DNA from: Cladochytrium replicatum
Lineage: Eukaryota; Chytridiomycota; Chytridiomycetes; Cladochytriales; Cladochytriaceae
Assembly: GCA_025526935.1 (NCBI GenBank)
Contig: JAHLKD010000014.1
Span: forward strand, 186,001 to 250,000
Reading direction: 5' to 3'
DNA length: 64,000 nucleotides
Part shown: positions 9,474-21,301 of the stretch, in pieces
How the letters are laid out: the number at the start of each line of letters is the position of its first letter
Position numbering within the stretch: the stretch's first letter is position 1
Program-made: the position numbers and the translations under genes
Notes under the pieces: model-generated
Seen by the model: only the letters and a program-made list of their open reading frames with translations
The model's database searches: none
Told to the model about the DNA's origin: nothing

Positions 9474-10060
9474 TGAATTTGTATGTTGTTCAGTGGGGCA
9501 ACTTTAATTATTGTTATTGGAAAGTTTTCACGTTGAGATCAATCAAACGAGCCCGATATGAAAATACCATCTTTTAAAGCATCGGCTTACAGCTTGCAAT
9601 AATCTACAACAAAACACAGCGAATCTCAAAAGAACGCCATACCAACTCTTTATTTTCGTACTACTATCCACATTTTCTTATTTTTTTTTCACTTTGCATA
9701 GAACTAAAAAAAGAACGAAAACTGAACTGGAGTGAACCGGAGAGTGTTCTCACGAGGAGACCATCAATCTATCGGAAGACTGGTTTGCAACCGCAAAAAG
9801 TGTAATACGCACCGCAAGAGAGAAAGCAAACAAGGGGGCCAAGAATGGGAGCACCAGCGCTGGGCTATCCACAGCTGTTATTATGAGTAATCTAGGATGC
9901 ATGTAAGGGCGCGCGAAAACTTCTAAAAATAACAAAGGGGAATGAAAACTACAAAACTTACATGGCATAAACACTTGGGGTTGGGGGGAGGTGGGAGAAA
10001 TGATAGATAGTGATCGGTCTGTTGGAGAAGCATCGAGGGACAGTTGGCAGATCTTCGTAT
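9474..10060. other. Intergenic, no gene recognised
   Basis: About 590 bp between the DOMON-Ctr start and the glyoxal oxidase stop codon, both on the minus strand. It presumably holds the DOMON-Ctr promoter and the oxidase 3' UTR. Only overlapping shadow ORFs are present. Confidence 0.5.
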
Positions 10061-13000
10061 TTACCAAGTCACGGTCTGACCGAGGCCAGTGAGGTTGTAG
10101 CCCGGAACACTCGGCCACGCGTACATCGAAGACGGATCACCACCGATTCGGACCCAGGTATGCTCTTGGCACGGAGTCGGCCCCTCCAACACCCAGATCT
10201 GGTACCATCCAGGCGGAGCCACGCTTCCGTTCGGAGGCAAGCGCACAATGTACGTTCCGCTTCCAGTTCGACTCGTCGGGCCGTTGGAAATGTCGAGCCA
10301 GATGAACCGTTGGTCCATGTGGGTAGAATGGGTGTTGACACCGTCACGCATGAACGAAACTCGGATGGGCTGGTTCGTCGTGCGTGCCACCACGCTCAAA
10401 GCAAGGCCTTGTCCGTAAGCGAGGTCCCTGGAGGCACCGTTTGCGAGGGCGAAGGTGGGCCGAGGGGGATTATTCGCAATGTATGGCGGAACGTAGATTT
10501 CAAGACGGTACTCCTCGGGGAAGTCGTCGTCCGCCGGATCAGACCCACTGATCAAAACGGTTCCGTCCGGAAGCAGAGTTGCCTCTGTTTTTGAATTCTC
10601 AGCGTATGTATCGTTTTTCATCATCGCGAATCTCACCTGAATGGTACATTCGTGCTACCACAGTCGTGTTGAGAATCGACATTCGATTGTGAACAACCGC
10701 AGCAGGATCGTACAGAATCGCAGTGAGCACGGGCTTCTTTGCTAATCCGAAACCTGCGACTCCTTCGGCAGCTCCATTGACGATTAGGTACGTTCCATCG
10801 GGCAGCTGGACCATGTTGGGCATCACTCGGTCAAATGGCTATGAAAGCATTAAAACTAACGCTTTGCTGAGAAATTTTATCTAGACATACCATGCGCTCA
10901 ACGACCCAAGCAGGATTAGCGTCCTCAGGTCCGATCCGTGCACAGGTATTGTGTGCCTTGCCACCTCCGCCGATTCCACCTCCACACACCAAAAACTCCG
11001 GTCGGTAGTCTGGCGCCGTCATGGGCAAAAGAGCGTAAGACCCAGTGAACGGATACGTTCTGTAACCCTCTCGAAGTACGCCGTTCGGACAAATGGGGAG
11101 TTCCTTTTGAATACTAAAGTCCGTCTGGCTGAGGAGCTGAGCCCGCTCCCCGGCAAAAATGAACAAGGAGCCCGTGTTTGGAAGCACATAGACTCCAGCG
11201 TACAGGTTGTGCCCGTCAGTTTGCACGAGGAGTGGAAGTTCCAATGGTGTTGGTCCAGAGTTGGGCGGGTTAGGGAGGATTTCGACGGACGGCTGGTTCG
11301 GAGTATTTGCTGCTGCAGATCCACCGACGACGATGATCGAGCCGTTAGTGAGAGTCGCAGTGGTCGGATACCATCGTGCAACCTTCAAATGAAGCGCTGG
11401 AGGATTCTCTTCCCAGTCCGTTGTACCGTTTTCATAGTGTTGGCCCGTCGGTTTGTAAACGCGCACACCTTGGAGTGCTTCATCCGCCCACCCTGCCACT
11501 GCCAGGAATCTCCCGATGCTGTCCGGCAAAATGTTTCCGGCTGCACAGAAAATGTCCGTTTGAATGTGCTGGAACATTTACGTCAATAAAAACAAAACAC
11601 TTGTTTTGCGTTCATATTGCTAATGTACCATTTCTCGGAAGGCGGTCTTATAATCCCGATTCTTCCAGTCGAACTCATAAGCGTGGGTGGTGTTTGGTTG
11701 CCCTCCGGCCAATCGTGCAAGGAAAACGACCTTGTTGTTGTACGGAGCGACACCGGCGAGGAGCGGAACATCGACACCGCCCATGAATTGCTCGTATCTC
11801 CCAGTGACCGCAGGCGTCTGCCATTCAAAGAGACTTCCATTATGGACGTAAATGTTCGAGAGTGCACCTGCACCGCACAGCTCAAGTGGATTACCGGAGC
11901 AAGGGTCAGAACATTGCTATTCGAGAAAGAATCAGAAAAGAATCCATGTTTTTTTATTTTGACTTACAATTTCGTTAACCAGCGCGGCATCCGTTGAGAT
12001 TTGGTCACCGCACCAGCACTCGTCGCCATATTGAGCAGCGGCAACAGCATACCCGAACAGCTGGCAATGGTTGATGCAATTCAACACAGTCATATTTCCG
12101 TTAAACACACTCTTGAACGGCACAGCCTTGTTGGGTCCGTTGACACTATCGTGCCAGCAACCGTTATAATACCACTTGTCAGGTAGATCCTGAGTGCGAA
12201 TGATTGGAATAGGTCGAATCGCCGGTGCCACGCCATTGAGAGAGTAGATCTGAAGCTTTTGTCCTCCGCCGCAAGTTTGTGATGCATCTCCACCACAAGG
12301 CATCATACATCCATCAAGTGACGGAATCGGAACGGGACCGTTGATAAGAATATTCCCGCAATAGCATTCAACCTACACATAGAAAAGGATTAGAAACAAC
12401 AATAAGATCGGTCACAAAAGTAGTTACCCCAAATTCTACACCAAACAAGGTAAAGTTCTGACCACCGCAGTAAGATCCACATGAATCAACAGTCTGGTTG
12501 CTCAGAATTGACTGCGACCCTTGCAAAGCACGGCCGTATACTCCCTGCCCTTCAGTGTAGCAACCGACCCAAGAATAATTCTTGCCCGCAGCAATCGTGA
12601 ACTTTGGCGAAACTTGCGTCAACGGTCCTCCACCACCAACGCCTCCACCACCACCACCGCCGGGAGGTGTAGTAGGTGTGAACTGGGTGTTGTTGTAAAT
12701 GGTAATTCGCCCAGCATCACCACAGACTTGGTACTGGTCGCCAGTGCAAGGCATGTTGCATTGCGAGTCGGCTTGCAATGTCGTAAGAGTCCCAAGAGAC
12801 GCGATGGAATTATCACACCAGCACTCTTTCGAGAACTCCATCCCCGCAAGTCGGTATCCAGCAGTCTGGCAGATATCGATGCATGCGTCGGCTGTGATCG
12901 GGACATTATCTTTGACGAAAGCAGGCAGAGCACGATTGCCGTTCTCCTGATAGCAACCGAGGAACTGAACGCCCGGTTTTACAAAGCCAGATTTCTTGAT

Positions 13001-15178
13001 GCCCAGCGTGGGACTCGGTGAGGGCGAGGGAACTGGGGATGTTGCCGTTGGCGGAACAGAGAGGGTGTAGTTATAGATCAGAACCTTCATCGGACCACCG
13101 CAAATGGTTCCGGTCGCCCCAGTACAGCCCGTCGTGCACCCGGTGATGGGAACGTGATTGTTGCGGATCGCGGTGTCGCAGAGACATGTGTTGCCGTTCT
13201 CCAATCCTGCCAGAGTAAGGCCAAGGGCAGAACAGTAGTAGATACAGACGCTCGGTGTCATATCAGCACCTTGAGTCAACCCTCCGGTGAGCACTTGGGT
13301 TCCGGGATAGTCGCTGTAACAATCGAGAATCTACGAAGAAAACTTAGTGCTAAAATGTGGATTGAAAATTATCACTACTCACCACCCAGCCGCTCGGCAA
13401 GCCAGTAGTCTGAACTACGGGAGTCGGGACCGCTGTCGCGGTGGTCGTGGTGGTCGTGGTCACCCCGAATGCACCGTTTTCGTACACTGTGAGTCGATTT
13501 CCAGCTCCACACAAGTGGGACTCGTCGCTCGTGCAACTCATGCTGCAGTCCGTTTCGGCAACCTTTGCGGTGGTAAGGGTGTTTCCGCACTATTTCCAAA
13601 TTTTTCAGTAGACCATATAAACATTAACTATGAGGACTCACATAGCACTCATTTCCGTACTCGATCCCAGCAAACTTATACCCCTTTCCATCACAAAAGT
13701 TGATGCATTTCGTCGGTGTCATTGTTCCAACTGTTTCATCGCCGGACAATGCACGCGGAGCAGCAGGATCAACATAGCAACCGGAATACGACCAAGATCC
13801 AGGCAAATTGTTAGTCTGGACAGCGGGGGGCGGAACAATCACAGGTGTTGCGCCATTAAGAGACCAGACAGACAGACGTCCACCGTTGCCGCAGGTCTGC
13901 GTCGCGTCGCCGGAGCACGGCATCGAGCAGTCTGCAGCAAGTGCCACAGAGCCTTGGTTACGGATGTCATTACCGCAAACTTAGAACCGGAGGACGGCAG
14001 GTTAGTTTCGAGTACTACGATCACATTTTTCAGACAGGTAGCTTACAGCACTCGACACCGAACTCCAACCCAGCCAATGAGTAGCCTTTTCCGCTGCAGT
14101 AATTGATGCAAATCTGCGGGGTGAGTGCATTGGATGTTGTCGTGTCTCTGTTTAAAGCACGGCCGGTGGTTCCTTCCGCATAGCATCCAACAAATTGGAA
14201 GTCCGGACCGAAAGAGGGTGAATCCGTTGTGGTAGCTGGAGCAGCTGACGTGCTCGTCGCAGTTGTAGTCGTCGTCGTGGTCGTCGTTATCGTAGTGATA
14301 CTCTGCTTTCCAAAAATATTGAGCCGATTTCCTGCACCGCAGAGTTGTGCCTCGGAGCCCGTACAAGGCATCGAGCACTCGGTTGGTGGGGCCGGGACGG
14401 TCGTAGCGAGTGAGTTACCGCACTGCGTATTGACGGTATTAGGGGATCAACACTTCCAGATTAGTATGAGTTCCACCTACGTAGCACTCCCGTCCGTATT
14501 CAACACCAGCGAACGAATATCCCTTCCCGTTGCAGAAGCTGATGCACAAATCTTGGGTCATTAAGTCATCTGCCCTCACATCACCAGTCAACGTCTTCCC
14601 AACATTTTGGACGTTGTCCTGAAAGCAGCCCTTGTACGTGAACCCGCCCTCAAAGATCCCTGTAGTGTTCACGGACGGGATCGGGGCAGGAACCGGCGTT
14701 GCGCCGTTGTAAGACCAAATCGAAAGACGTCCGCCACTTCCACAAATCTGCCCTGCGTTTCCCTTGCAAGGCATGCTGCATTCAAGGGCCACCGCAACTG
14801 TCGCGTTGTTCTTAAGGTTGTTCCCACAGTAGCACTCCTGACTGTACTCCAATCCCGCCAAGGTGTAGTTTGAATATGAGCAGAAGTCGATACACGATGT
14901 AACCGTCATCGAAAGTTCATTGATAAAGGACGCGAGAATGAGGGCACGGCCCCCGCTGCCTTCAGTGTAGCATCCGACCGAAGAGTATTGCGAAGGAGCG
15001 AGAGCACGTTTGTCGAGCAAGGAGCCATGACCATGATTACTCTGAATGCATATGCAGTGAGTATCAGCAGGATGCTAAATCCAAGATCAGCACTTACGTC
15101 GATTGCTGATGCGAGCACCGACACAGGCGAGTGTAAGGGTAGCAGCAGCACTGCCAGAGATACGGCCACTGTGGCCAT
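10061..15178 (-). CDS. Secreted glyoxal oxidase (copper-radical oxidase) with eight WSC domains
   Basis: Eleven exons (15098-15178, 14481-15041, 14047-14422, 13642-13979, 13383-13589, 12428-13330, 11968-12372, 11629-11916, 10891-11568, 10637-10838, 10061-10584) join to 1,521 codons. A signal peptide fills exon 1, with a Lys-Arg site soon after. Eight Cys-rich WSC carbohydrate-binding domains follow (roughly residues 43-975), joined by Thr/Pro/Gly linkers. Residues about 980-1520 are the glyoxal oxidase propeller and C-terminal domain. The copper-radical residues appear present: Cys1061 in DIFCAAGN, Tyr1120 in ARWYPTT, Tyr1343-His1344 in ARMYHSEA, and His1488 in EHTWV. Such enzymes oxidise aldehydes or diols and release H2O2 outside the cell; the WSC array would tether it to glucan or other wall polymers. 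Confidence 0.9.
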
Positions 15179-15391
15179 TGAATGAATAAATTGAGGAAAC
15201 AGCCAGGATAACTTGATTTTTATGTGGAAATGGGGAGGGAGGATACACGATGAGTAGCGAGCGGAGGAGAGACGGATGAAGGAGAGACACGTTGAGGGAG
15301 AAACGCGTTGGTTGCAATTACTGCCAAATCAGGAACGCAGATCAAGGGTCGCGGATGGAAATGAAATATTGCTACAAATTTGCAAAACCTA

Positions 15392-17115
15392 CTACTGGTG
15401 GTGCTTCTTTCCAACCTCAACCAGCGCTGTGTCGCACTCGTCCGCAAACACTCGCTCAAACAATTCCTGCTTGCCTGACCGGGCACGCACTGTCTGGAGC
15501 TTAGCGCCCAACCCAATTACGTACTGCTCGAGCTCTTCGAACGTCGCCGCTCCACCTACAACGCCCTTGGCCTCTGACCCAGTCCAGGACGTGTATCGCT
15601 GCTCAAGAAGACCAGAAAGGCGACCGCGGCTCTGGATGTGAGCTGCCATGCGCAAACCCTTGGCAAAGCAGTCCATCGAACCAACGTGTGAAATGAACAT
15701 GTCTGCAGCACCATGATCAACTCTCGGCACAAATAGATCTCAACTGGCCATGTACTAACCTTCCAAGTCGGTGGACTCGCGGCGAACTTTGCAGTCAAAA
15801 TTAAGCCCACCAGCGGTAAATCCTCCCATTTTCAAAACGACCATCATGACAAGGGTGGCGTCGCGGTCGTTCATCAAGAACTGGTCAGTGTCCCAGCCGA
15901 CCAATGGGTCTCCGGTGTTACAGTCGATAGATCCCACTGAAATCACGAGCCATGTTAGTATCTACAAGTTTAAACAGATCATAAGGCAATATACAGAAGT
16001 CGTACTCGGCCGAAACCAAGATGTCGTGGACGTACTCGTGGCCAGCAAGAGTGGTGTGGTTGGGCTCAATGTTGAGCTTGAAGTCCTTGTCGAGACTGTA
16101 GGTCTTCAAGAAACCAATCACAGTCTGTGCATCGTAGTCGTACTGGTGCTTCATTGGCTCACGGGGCTTAGGCTCAATCATGAAGGTGAAGGTAGCTCCA
16201 ATCTTCTCCTTGTACGCGACAGCCATCTTGAACAGAGCGGCCATATTGTCCTGTTTTCGTGTGCAGCGATCAGCTGAACGAAAACCCCCATGAGTTGATC
16301 ACTCACCAGCTCCTTGCGAATATTTGTGTTCAAAAGGGAAGCGTAACCTTCACGACCTCCCCAGAAAATGTACGCGGAACCACCAAGCTGTTCAAAGTAT
16401 CAGGAAATGTTTACACTCAGGAAATTGTAGATTGCGAACCTTGTGTGTTACGTCCATAGCCTTCTTGACCTGAGCGGCAGCAGTGGCGTACACGTCGAAC
16501 TCGCACGAGGTTCCAGCACCCTGGGCGTATCGTGGTGCAGAGAACAAGTTGGCAGTGCCCCAGAGGAGCTTCACGCCCGTCGCCTGCTGCTTCCTGAGCA
16601 TGTAGTCCGTAACCTCGTCCAACAGTCTAAAGTAGTCAAAGTTAGCACAGAAAATCAGCCATCTTAACAAAAACAAATGTACTGGTTGGTCTCGGCGAGC
16701 GTGGCGAGCTCAGGCGACACGTCGCGGTCGTGAAAAGTGTAATACTCCACCCCGAGCTTTGTGAAGAACTCGAACGCGGCGTCGACGCGAGCCTTGCAGT
16801 ACTCGACGATCTCCGCGTATGGAATGTCGGTGCGGTCGATCGAGTACCACGGACGGTCGAGCGTGTGAGTTCCAAAGGGATCGAGACCAGTTCCACGGAA
16901 CGTGTGCCAGTAGCACACCGAGAACTTGAGCCATTCCGACATCTGTTTGCGATGGGTTTGAAACATGCATGACGCACAAAGATCTGCCCTGTTTTTACCT
17001 TCTTGCCGAGAATCACTTCATCCTTGTTGTACCAACGGTAGGAGAGCGGGTCCTCGCTGCTAGGACCCTTGTACTCGATCTGCTTTGCGGACGCGAAGAA
17101 TTCTTTCGCGGTCAT
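15392..17115 (-). CDS. xylA: Xylose isomerase, class II
   Basis: Seven exons (16999-17115, 16683-16942, 16440-16626, 16307-16387, 15995-16250, 15760-15936, 15392-15702) give 462 residues. Signature motifs are [31 protein letters not shown] (catalytic His-Asp), [45 protein letters not shown] and [13 protein letters not shown], then [19 protein letters not shown]. These are the metal-binding and catalytic segments of the family. It converts D-xylose to D-xylulose. I start at the ATG of 17115, next to the conserved N terminus (AKQIEYKGP); an in-frame ATG at 17223 would add 36 non-conserved residues. Six GT-AG introns of 52-58 bp show it is a resident nuclear gene. Two introns use GTAC or GTTC donors. 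Confidence 0.92.
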
Positions 17116-17652
17116 TGCTTGTCCTTCTGGAGTGGGAGTGTGTTTCAACAGGGCATGTTCGCGGTTAAAGGCCATCCCGAGTGGTCGTGGCGAAGCATCC
17201 ATCGTGCGCCGTGTGCACTCCACATGACAGCAGGTGACCAGACGTGCATCAAATTTGGTGGAAAGGGCGCTGGGTGGGTTGCGAGCTGTGCAGTCGTCTG
17301 TCTGTGCATGTACCAGTGCTTCTCATCTTGTCGGGAGACACTGTGGTATTCTTTGTGGAGATCATGATTGAGCGAATGAATCCCTGCGCAGCGCATAAAC
17401 TATCATCTTGTACCACAAATAATGCGAGTACCGTGGACATTATTCTGCTGCATGAATATTTGTTCCGATCCTTGCTAAGACCAGCCATGAAATTCAATTT
17501 ACAAAAGAAACGTTGGAGAACTGACTATTCTAAATAAAAGCAAACATAAACACAACAGAAAGGTGGGTTTAAATAAAACGATCTTAAAAAAGAGCTAATA
17601 CATAAGTAGTGTTGGCCAAGCGGTATCGTCGCTAGCATTGCTTAAATGCATT
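17116..17652. other. Intergenic, xylose isomerase upstream region
   Basis: About 540 bp. Its left part may be 5' UTR or an N-terminal extension of the xylose isomerase gene. I see no independent gene. Confidence 0.5.
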
Positions 17653-18577
17653 CTACCGAAAGTGACAGTGCGCATCTGCTGCAATGTCGGGATCATTTCC
17701 CTCGAGGTCGATGTTCGAGCGTTCTATTTGCTTGGCTGCCATCAGTGAGCCCAGGAAATAGCGCTCAACCATGGCAGGAGTCGGTCGTGAAAGCGTCGCC
17801 AGTGCCCAAAGCATCCGCACCACGACATGGCTGAGAGGTGGACTGTTGTCGAAAATGACAAACTTGGGATAAATCGTAGACGAAAGGTGTGCCGGAGATG
17901 GATCGGATCGTGGTGTTTGATAGCATCGAGAGAGTAGTGGGCGGGCGACAAATGAAAGTGCTGTGCGGACAAAGTGGACAGTTGCAGAAAATGCAGCTAT
18001 CGCAACAATCCACAGTGCGTGGACATGTGCCATCACACTTAAACATATGACTGCCACTATGAAAAGGAAAAATACAGTGAGAAGAGATTTAGTGATTGGA
18101 CACTGCAAACTGACCCAATGGAACAAGAAGGAACGGAACTGCGACCAGTAGGAATGGTATTGCGATTGCAGCGCGTAGAACGGGAGGTAGTCGTGGAATG
18201 TTGAATGCTGAAATAAGATACCGCTCACGCTCATGCTGTGGTGTTTGTCGACCATGACAGCGCGTGAAGGCAGGATGTCGTTGTCTTCCGAATGGAGATA
18301 TCACGTAAACTGGAATAGCGTCAGGTATGCGAATAGTCGACGCAAGTCCATCTCCGGCGGCGAGAAGCTCTGTGAATTGTTCTGGAAAATTTTCGGGCTT
18401 TGATTGTACCTCCGCCGCTGGAGGATGTATGCTGGCGCCAGTTATTGGAAACGGCGGAAGAAACGGTGCAGCGTAGGGAGACGAAATTGGGTTTGGAACT
18501 TCCTCGCCAATCAATACGACACATTGAGTGCGTGGAAAGGACAACCTATGCTCTTCGGAACCGGTTTCCACCAACAT
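17653..18577 (-). CDS. Hypothetical membrane protein
   Basis: Two exons (18115-18577 and 17653-18056) around a 58-bp GT-AG intron give 288 residues. I recognise no family. The N-terminal 115 residues are Pro-rich and soluble-looking. They are followed by two hydrophobic stretches, AIAIPFLLVAVPFLLVPL running across the splice junction into VAVICLSVMAHVHALWIVAIAAF, and a third weaker one (FVRTALSFVARPLL). The tail is polar. It could be a small integral membrane protein with two or three spans. The neighbouring minus-strand gene at 18745-19301 ends 168 bp before its start. Confidence 0.5.
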
Positions 18578-18744
18578 TGGTGGTTGGGTTTGTTGGGTTG
18601 GGTGGGTGATTTAGTCACGCGTGACCCCAGAAGGGAAGGAGCGGTCAAAGCGTGGGAGGTCAGAAGGACGGACTGAAAATGAAAATGTTGGCCGCAGTGA
18701 ACAAACGTCGCTCTGTTGGCTAAGACGGAGATAATATCATTTTT

Positions 18745-19301
18745 TTACTCAATTTCCTCTTCCACCAAGCAATACTCCAAGCTATCCAGCATTGAGCCCT
18801 GCGCAGCTTGGTCTGAAGCTCCGTGCGAACGGGCAAATGTCGCTGGATCTACTCCTTTCGAGCGCATCAACTCAGTCAAGCAAATCAATGCTGCGAAAAC
18901 GTCTTTGTCCCCCACCATCTTTGTTCGCGGCTAGTTTAGAAAGTTGAAGCCAAATGGTAAAGTAATCGAACTGAAACTTGAGCATTTGAAGAAAAGGAAA
19001 GCCATTCGATTTGCCCATACCTTCAAGATATTGGACCTCGATGGCGTACCAGCCGCCGACACGCTCACGATGTCTTTCTTCGACTGCATAAGCTCAGGAT
19101 CCCTCCACAGCTGCTCGATCTTTTTGAATGCCTCGGACTGCTCCCAGCTTCTCAGCTTGCTCCCATATCCGTCCCACATCATCTTTTGGTGTAAATTTGT
19201 GCCCCGTCTGAATCAGTCGTGCATTTTCTTCCAATATGAACCTCGTAGCGGCAAGTGCAACGCCTCGTTTTAGTAGGCTCTTTGAAGACACGGACAAGCA
19301 T
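18745..19301 (-). CDS. Hypothetical small protein
   Basis: Three exons (19242-19301, 19021-19182, 18745-18930) join in frame to 135 residues; introns are 59 and 90 bp with GT-AG ends. The middle exon has strong host-like codon use (GAG, AAG, ATC, GAC) and reads as an amphipathic, charged helix (SEAFKKIEQLWRDPELMQSK). The last exon is rich in Leu, Met and acidic residues and ends LVEEEIE. I do not recognise it. The first exon is the weakest part, because the competing frame through 19094-19372 is also open. Its start is 104 bp from that of the divergent mannosyltransferase, so the two may share a promoter. Confidence 0.45.
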
Positions 19302-19405
19302 GGGCAACTTGGCGGCCTGGGTAGGGTGAGTGGCGCAGGGATGGGAAGTTTGGGCGCGTTTAAAAATGGCAATCGACGGGTGCTGCGTCAGCGTATCGCA
19401 GCATC

Positions 19406-21132
19406 ATGGGGGACCTCTTCGCCAACTTAAAGCCTTTCAAACTTGCACATGGAAGGGGGCTCCTACTCTACAGATGGCGATTCATCGCTGCGTTGCTGCT
19501 GATTGCCGGGATCCAGTTTATGTTTTCGCCTTTTGCGGTATTTCGAGCAGGTGCACTCGATTCGACGGGATGTGAATGCAATAACAAACGCATTTCATCT
19601 GCTGTGGAGGAAGGAAAATCACTGGCCTCTGAGAGCATCGAGATCCAGGATAGCGAAGCAGTCGATCCAGTCGCACCTGTTCAAACGCCATCGATCCTTC
19701 CCTACTCTACGGAGTCTGAAATCCTTCAAGATCCAGAGATCTACTTGCCTCAACCGTGTTACAAAGGCATGGATGACGTGTTCCACAAGAACGACGACTT
19801 GTCAAAATGGCCCGTGGCGGAAATCGACAAGAAACGGCTGGAGTGGCAGACATGGTACACGGACGACATGCCGAAAATACCAATGACCAAGTATTCTGCT
19901 ACGATGGAGAAGATCGACAGCGTTCTCCGTGCGCAGGGTGTTATCGGCAAGTCCGATTCCTACCGCAGCAGCAGCACCAATTTCCCTCGCAACCGTGGGA
20001 TTGTCGTCACAATCAGCCATGTGCGGCAATTGACCTACCTTACCGCCCAAGTCGAGCTTTTGCGATCTCAAGGCTGCAAGCTTCCAATCGAAGTGTGGGG
20101 GTTTCCACACGAGATGAACGACGACATGAGACAGTCGATCAACAACTTGGCACAGCCCGACATGCCCGTAATCCTTCGCCTTGCTGACGAGAACCTTCCC
20201 TGGCCGATATCGAGAGGGAAGACGGATGGATACCACATCAAGGCCGTCGCGATTCTAAACTCGGCATTTTGGGAGGTCCTATATCTCGACGTCGACGTGA
20301 TGCCAATGAAGAATCCGGAAGAGCTGTTCGATAGCGTAGAGTACATTAAATACGGGACGATATTCTGGGTGGATTACTGGAAAACCCATCCTTACAGTCC
20401 AGTATGGAGATGGCTGGGTTTACCCTGCATGGACGAGTGGGAGCAGGTATTTTTTCTTGCTATTGAAATACCGAAAACCTTAACTAATATGCTATCATCA
20501 AGGAATCTGGTATTCTTGTCATAGATCGCGCAAGAGTGTGGAACGCTCTTCGTCTCCTCTGGTACTTTGAACGTGATGATGACATTCGACGTTTCCACGG
20601 CTTTCTGCACGGAGACAAGGACCTCTTCCGATTCAGTTGGAAAATCACCAACACCCCGGTATATTGGGTCCCTCACTGGGTCAGCCCCGGCGGCTTCCTT
20701 CCAAACCCCAAGCACCCGGACCGACACTGTGGGATCAGTATGATACAATTCGACCCCAAAGGCGTTCCCACTTTCGCACATGTCAACTTTTTCAAGCAGA
20801 CCAACATGGTCAACTTCACGCACGCATCCCCAATGCTGACGCACATCAAACGATACAAGACACCACCACTGGACGAGTTTCAGTTCCCACCTGGCCCGTT
20901 TCCTGGGAAAAAGATGCGGTGGGGACATACACGCGGACACCGTGCGGGATTTGTGGGCATCGACCAATTTGTGTGTGTGAGTCTCGGAAGTGCAGAAGGA
21001 ATGAAGCTGGAGACGGAGGTCGTGCCGATCGCGAATTGGCATCCGACTTTCCAGGATGATCTGTTCAAGCTTCTTGGAAAGGAACTGGTCGATAAAGCAA
21101 GGAAGCTGAAAGGTTTACCCCCGGTTGAATGA
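19406..21132 (+). CDS. GT71-type alpha-mannosyltransferase (MNN1/MNN2-like), paralogue 1
   Basis: Two exons (19406-20446 and 20503-21132) give 556 residues. A short cytosolic tail and a signal anchor (about residues 22-45, FIAALLLIAGIQFMF) make it a type II Golgi protein. The catalytic domain shows LRSQGCKLPIEVWGF, GYHIKAVAILNSAFWEVLYLDVDVMP with the DxD metal site at 20288-20296, FWVDYWKTHP, PCMDEWEQ-ESGILVIDRARVWNAL and FLHGDKDLFRFSW, all hallmarks of the Mannosyl_trans3 family. It would add mannose from GDP-mannose to N- or O-linked glycans. The single intron splits DEWEQ from ESG, exactly as in the third paralogue. Confidence 0.88.
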
Positions 21133-21278
21133 ACAAGGTGCTCCACATCGATCGATCGATCGTTCCCGAGATTATATTGCATAAATTATTCCGTACATTT
21201 GCATCGTTTGGTTTTCAGCAGAATATGTACTCCATTTTCGGAATCTAATTTTGGTACTGAAATCCCCTCATTTGCTGT

Positions 21279-21284
21279 CACGTG
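21279..21284. promoter_or_regulatory. CACGTG E-box upstream of mannosyltransferase 2
   Basis: The palindrome CACGTG, in the context TGTCACGTGTC, lies 17 bp before the ATG at 21302. The identical 11-bp context recurs before CSN8. CACGTG is the classic site of class B bHLH factors; one such factor is encoded at 30973. Confidence 0.4.
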
Positions 21285-21301
21285 TCCATCAATTCGCTGC
21301 A

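Noticed and set aside
17606-17640. TTGGCCAAGCGGT, like the A-box of tRNA-Leu or tRNA-Ser
   Set aside because: No matching B-box or acceptor pairing downstream.
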